Assembly (NCBI GenBank): GCA_028023455.1 | Contig: JAQFVV010000012.1 | Location: forward strand, 14,024,364 to 14,088,363 | Direction: 5' to 3' | DNA length: 64,000 nt | Source of the DNA: Epiperipatus broadwayi | Taxonomy: Eukaryota; Onychophora; Udeonychophora; Euonychophora; Peripatidae | In this document: positions 60,806-64,000 of the stretch, in pieces | Position numbering within the stretch: the first letter of the stretch is position 1 | Layout: each line of letters starts with the position of its first letter | The notes under the pieces: model-generated | Seen by the model: the letters and a program-made list of their open reading frames with translations, nothing else | Told to the model about the DNA's origin: nothing | Database searches by the model: none | Program-made: the position numbers and the translations under genes

Positions 60806-61330
60806 ATGGATCTATCAGCAATTCAAGAGCCAATACAGCCAATGGAATCAGAGGTGATAGAACAAGGAGCCATTGAGATAGTGAAAAAATCTTCAGAAGA
60901 GAAACCAGGAACATTTAATAGTGAAATGCTGTATCCTTTTATAAAACAATTTTAAAAAGAATTTAAAGAAATGTAACAAAACTTGAAGAAAAGCATCAAA
61001 AGAGTGAAACTGAACTTAAATGAATGCATTTAGAATTTGAAGAAGGTGATAAAAGACACACCAAATTTATGAAAGAAATGCACAACAGAGAAATGAAGCA
61101 TATCATAAAAAATGAAAGAAAACTTTGAAGTGGTATATGAAGACGAAAAAACTAAAGAACATGTAGATGATGTCAATCTTGCTGCAATTATGTCAACTTA
61201 CAAAAAATGTTTAGATAAGCCTAGGGAAATTAACAACAGCATGACAGATGTGGAAAGTATTGCAGAAAATAAAACATATAATGGAAACATTACATTCAGA
61301 AACAAGTATGGTAATAGAAGAGACCAATGA
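60806..61330 (+). pseudogene. Decayed Glu/Lys-rich reading frame, unknown
   Basis: The plus strand begins M-D-L-S-A-I-Q-E-P-I-Q-P and stays open about 48 codons to a stop at F-I-K-Q-F. A charged, probably coiled-coil stretch with several stops follows, then an open section at 61112-61330 (M-K-E-N-F-E-V-V-Y-E-D-E). The layout suggests one protein of about 175 residues now carrying four or more stops. It could be LINE ORF1-like or Gag-like, but no diagnostic motif is present. Confidence 0.4.
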
Positions 61331-62185
61331 AGTATCGAGTTTGAATTTAGTTAAGGAACCTAAAATGGATGATTTAAAAAAAGTAAAATTTTATATAAGG
61401 AAGTCCAAAATCAGACATCCATGAAAACAAGGATTGATGCATAAGAGACTTGATAAGATAAAGTCTGCTGCCTGAATATTAAAAAAAATAGTTGTGAAGA
61501 AAAATAACAATAAAAGTGCTAGACAATGTAAAGCTTACAAAATAAAAAGACTAAATATAAGAGTAAAAAAGGAAAAATGCTCTAATAGTATCCAGAGTTT
61601 GAATCCATGGACTATCCTTGACAGATCATTAAGTTTCACAGCCAGAGTGGAGAAAAAGAAAATGGGAGGCAGGATGTAAAAGATTCACACCGGAATAAAC
61701 AGAATATTAGAATTTTCAAGTTATCCCAAATAATATCTCCACCACTAAAGAAATACCTGGAGAGTTAATTTTAGAAATGAAAGATGTCTAAATTCTCTGT
61801 TGACCAAAAATCGGTTTAAAATAATAATTTAAGGAAAAAACTAATATGACAATTAAAAATTACTAAAAGAGAAGATACCAGTTTGCTCAAAAGCAAGAAT
61901 GACTTTTATTGATAATATTAAAATATATATATATATATTGTACCGTTTATTTATATATGGTACAAATACGTATTGGCATTTGGTAAAAGCTAAAAAAAAA
62001 AAATAAAAGTAAATTTAGATTTTTTTTTTGAGTATCATTTATTTTTTTAAAAAAAACAGTGAAAGTTAAATTGTTCTTTCGTATTTTTTTTTATGTAATT
62101 AGAAATAAAAGTAGAATTGGAGAGAACAAAAGAATTCCAAAAGTAAAAAGATAAGCTAAAAGAAAAATATTTTAGCTAATTAAAG

Positions 62186-62413
62186 ATGGCCAAAGGATTT
62201 GCTAAAAAAAGAGAATTTTGTAACGTAAATTTTATAAGGAATTACCAGATTAATTATCAGCGTATATTTTTTGATAAACAAAAGGATGCGCAGAAGTCTG
62301 AAAACTGGACCTCTAGTATAAAAGACAAAGACCAGTTTGACGAACATCTTGTTTTGAATGTTTTTTCCTTTGGCTGGTTTTGGATTAATAAATCCAAGAC
62401 CACTTCACGATGA
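62186..62413 (+). other. Small open frame of unknown significance
   Basis: 75 codons in context AAGATGGCC, beginning M-A-K-G-F-A-K-K-R-E-F-C. The AAGATGGCC context gives a good Kozak match and, being YY1-like, could also be a promoter element. No domain recognised; upstream sequence 61680-62180 is AT-rich with a (TA)n run at about 61923-61939. The downstream 62420-62560 is GC-richer and unexplained. Confidence 0.25.
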
Positions 62414-63302
62414 AATAATCCTTCATGCGGGAGTAGACTGGGGCTTTAGCTGACATCGTTAAGAAGATGGACACTAGAAAAGCTTCTGCGACTAGCCTTC
62501 GGAATAGACTACAAGATCAAATAATAACCAATGGCCGAGCTCATTCTAAGCCAAAAAACTATGCATAGTAAGCTACAACTTTTTCACTAAACTTACCGGT
62601 AAGCTATGACTCTTTATTATTCCAGATTGTGACGAAATTGTCGACAAACCATTTTCCAACTTAAAACTATACGTATAATAGGATCCCAATATAGACTTTC
62701 ATTTATCTGTTCAAGAGACTTTTATTTATCCAAGAATTTTTTTTTACTGTGAAACTGTTATTTTTTATTAATGTATTCATATTTGGATTAGTGTGTGTTC
62801 TCTCCAGTTTATTTAATTCGCAATTTAACTTAAACAGATTTTTAATCTGTTAGAATAAAAATATTTCTAATAGCAATTTTCATTTGTACGTTATTAATAA
62901 TATTTATTAGTGTTTATTATTAGTTTAGTAAGATTTAAAAACGTAATTTACCTTTGCCAATATGTTTTGAATAAGTTCCAGGAATAATAATCTTAAAAAA
63001 AATAATTCTCCTTACGGTATGATGTAACACTAATTCGTTTAAAAAACATTTTTCTTCTTAATTTGCAATCCGTTATTTGACAGATTTCAGCGATCCTGGC
63101 ACCCTGATCAAATAAATTAAAAGCTGATTTCGTTGATGGTGTAATTCGCAACAATTACTAGGTAGAGTTGAGCAGGAAATATAGTTATGTTTTTAGAAAT
63201 AACTCTTTTTGAAATACAACTTTCCTTCTTGTTAGCATAACTTGATCAACTCGCGCACTTTATATTGCATATAGAGGCCTAGCAAGACGGAAAATGTTAT
63301 AA
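62414..63302. other. Non-coding sequence, partly GC-richer
   Basis: A GC-richer patch at 62430-62560 and another at 63060-63180. I tested the minus strand for the missing upstream AUH exon; 62940-63010 has a donor-like CAAAG|GTAAATT but no crotonase-like translation. Confidence 0.4.
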
Positions 63303-63350
63303 TGGTGCCCAACATGGGGCTTCGATTCAACAACCACAACCTGAGATAAG
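63303..63350 (-). pseudogene. tRNA-Lys(CUU)-like 3' half including CCA
   Basis: The minus strand reads CTTATCTCAGG, then a T-arm-like GAATCGAAGCCCC, then ATGTTGGGCACCA. Compared from memory with animal tRNA-Lys(CUU), it corresponds to the anticodon through the 3' terminal CCA, with several substitutions and no 5' half. Because CCA is added after transcription in animals, its presence points to an origin from a mature tRNA (SINE or reverse-transcribed fragment). Alternatively, it is an extended primer-binding site of an LTR element on the plus strand (TGGTGCCCAACATGGGGC). Confidence 0.45.
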
Positions 63351-64000
63351 TTGTAATGGTATAAAGAACGTTACAACGATGACCAAAAAACTCATAGCTG
63401 GAAAATAGATAGTAGTTTTTTTTAAAAATTATGGAAACTAACTAACTAATTAAACCCTGATTATTAAAATATAAAAGATATTTTTTTAATATGACTTACA
63501 GAAAGAAAAAATATATGTATATATTTTTGATATGTCTAAAAAAAACATGATCATGGCTAATGTAGACGTAAGTCACAAGTATTTGACCAGGTAGGCGGTT
63601 ACTGAAGAGGGGAAAAAGCATAGCCCCGGTTCCATGTACGCAGTATATAACATAAGACCGTCTTTATATGCCCATCAGTCTATTTCTAGCAGGAATCCAA
63701 TAATGGGGAAGGCGGATGAAATTGGACCAAGTTGTCGCGAGCCTGGAAGACTCAAAATGATGAGCAATGCTCGTTTGTGCATATAGCTTGGGCTTTTTAT
63801 CATTACTATTACATTTAAGTGGAAAGGATACAGATGAATGGGGAAATATTTCTCATTCCTGCCGTGTTAGACCTAAAACTGGGCGTTAAAGCCGAACATC
63901 ACTTGTGAATGAATCTACGAAACATATCAGCACGCTACTACAAAAAAAAACACGAATATGGACTTAAAGCTTAAGAATAAAATGAGTTTAAACCCCTATT
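63351..64000. other. Right edge, partly GC-richer, no gene supported
   Basis: A block at 63570-63780 is more balanced in composition (e.g. CATAGCCCCGGTTCCATG) but no frame stays open and no RNA fold was recognised. It may be internal sequence of the same retroelement if the site at 63303 is a primer-binding site. Confidence 0.35.

Noticed and set aside
62940-63010. Candidate upstream AUH exon with donor-like CAAAG|GTAAATT
   Set aside because: Translation shows none of the expected crotonase N-terminal residues.

Overview
The window is AT-rich, intron-dominated DNA from an invertebrate animal. Three short exons on the minus strand have canonical GT/AG borders and matching phases, and almost everything else is transposon debris: a CR1/Jockey-type LINE, a Penelope-like element with a GIY-YIG domain, a piggyBac remnant, a mariner-type MITE, tRNA-derived SINEs and an LTR retroelement. 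Species cannot be assigned from the sequence alone. The three exons encode the core of a mitochondrial AUH-type 3-methylglutaconyl-CoA hydratase (crotonase family, leucine degradation). Both the 5' exons (to the right) and the 3' end (to the left) appear to lie outside the window, so the gene is longer than 35 kb here.

Layout, left to right. 0-4.8 kb: AT-rich DNA with a palindromic MITE (2751-3093) and an old dispersed repeat. 4.85-8.7 kb: a decayed minus-strand LINE with PHD-finger ORF1, endonuclease and reverse transcriptase, split by a small SINE with its target duplication still visible. 8.8-14.2 kb: SINE fragments and GC-rich patches. 14.2-18.6 kb: two AUH exons with a mariner-type MITE in the intron between them. 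18.6-48.9 kb: one AUH intron of about 30 kb. It carries a satellite-like array (23.0-24.2 kb), an 8.8-kb composite LTR retroelement (30922-39739) and a decayed piggyBac (43911-45791) with two internal tandem arrays. 48.9 kb: the third AUH exon. 49-64 kb: a frameshifted acidic reading frame, a palindromic MITE, SINE copies, a Penelope-like pseudogene, several unrecognised decayed reading frames, and a tRNA-Lys-like fragment.

The most interesting object is the 8.8-kb composite. It starts TG, ends CA, and is flanked on both sides by ATATAT, as a single LTR-element insertion would be. Inside, LTR copies lie in both orientations. An intact 373-385 aa Gag-only reading frame, with no protease, reverse transcriptase or integrase, sits between two inverted LTR arms that share a further 240 bp of internal sequence. 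A polypurine stretch precedes the right LTR, and a primer-binding-site-like match to tRNA-Lys(CUU) lies on the opposite strand. Two LTR subtypes are mixed within it. I read this as either a rearranged (autointegrated or template-switched) cDNA of a Gag-only non-autonomous retrotransposon that inserted as one unit, or an inverted-LTR element architecture. All family assignments are by eye from conserved motifs; no database search was run.
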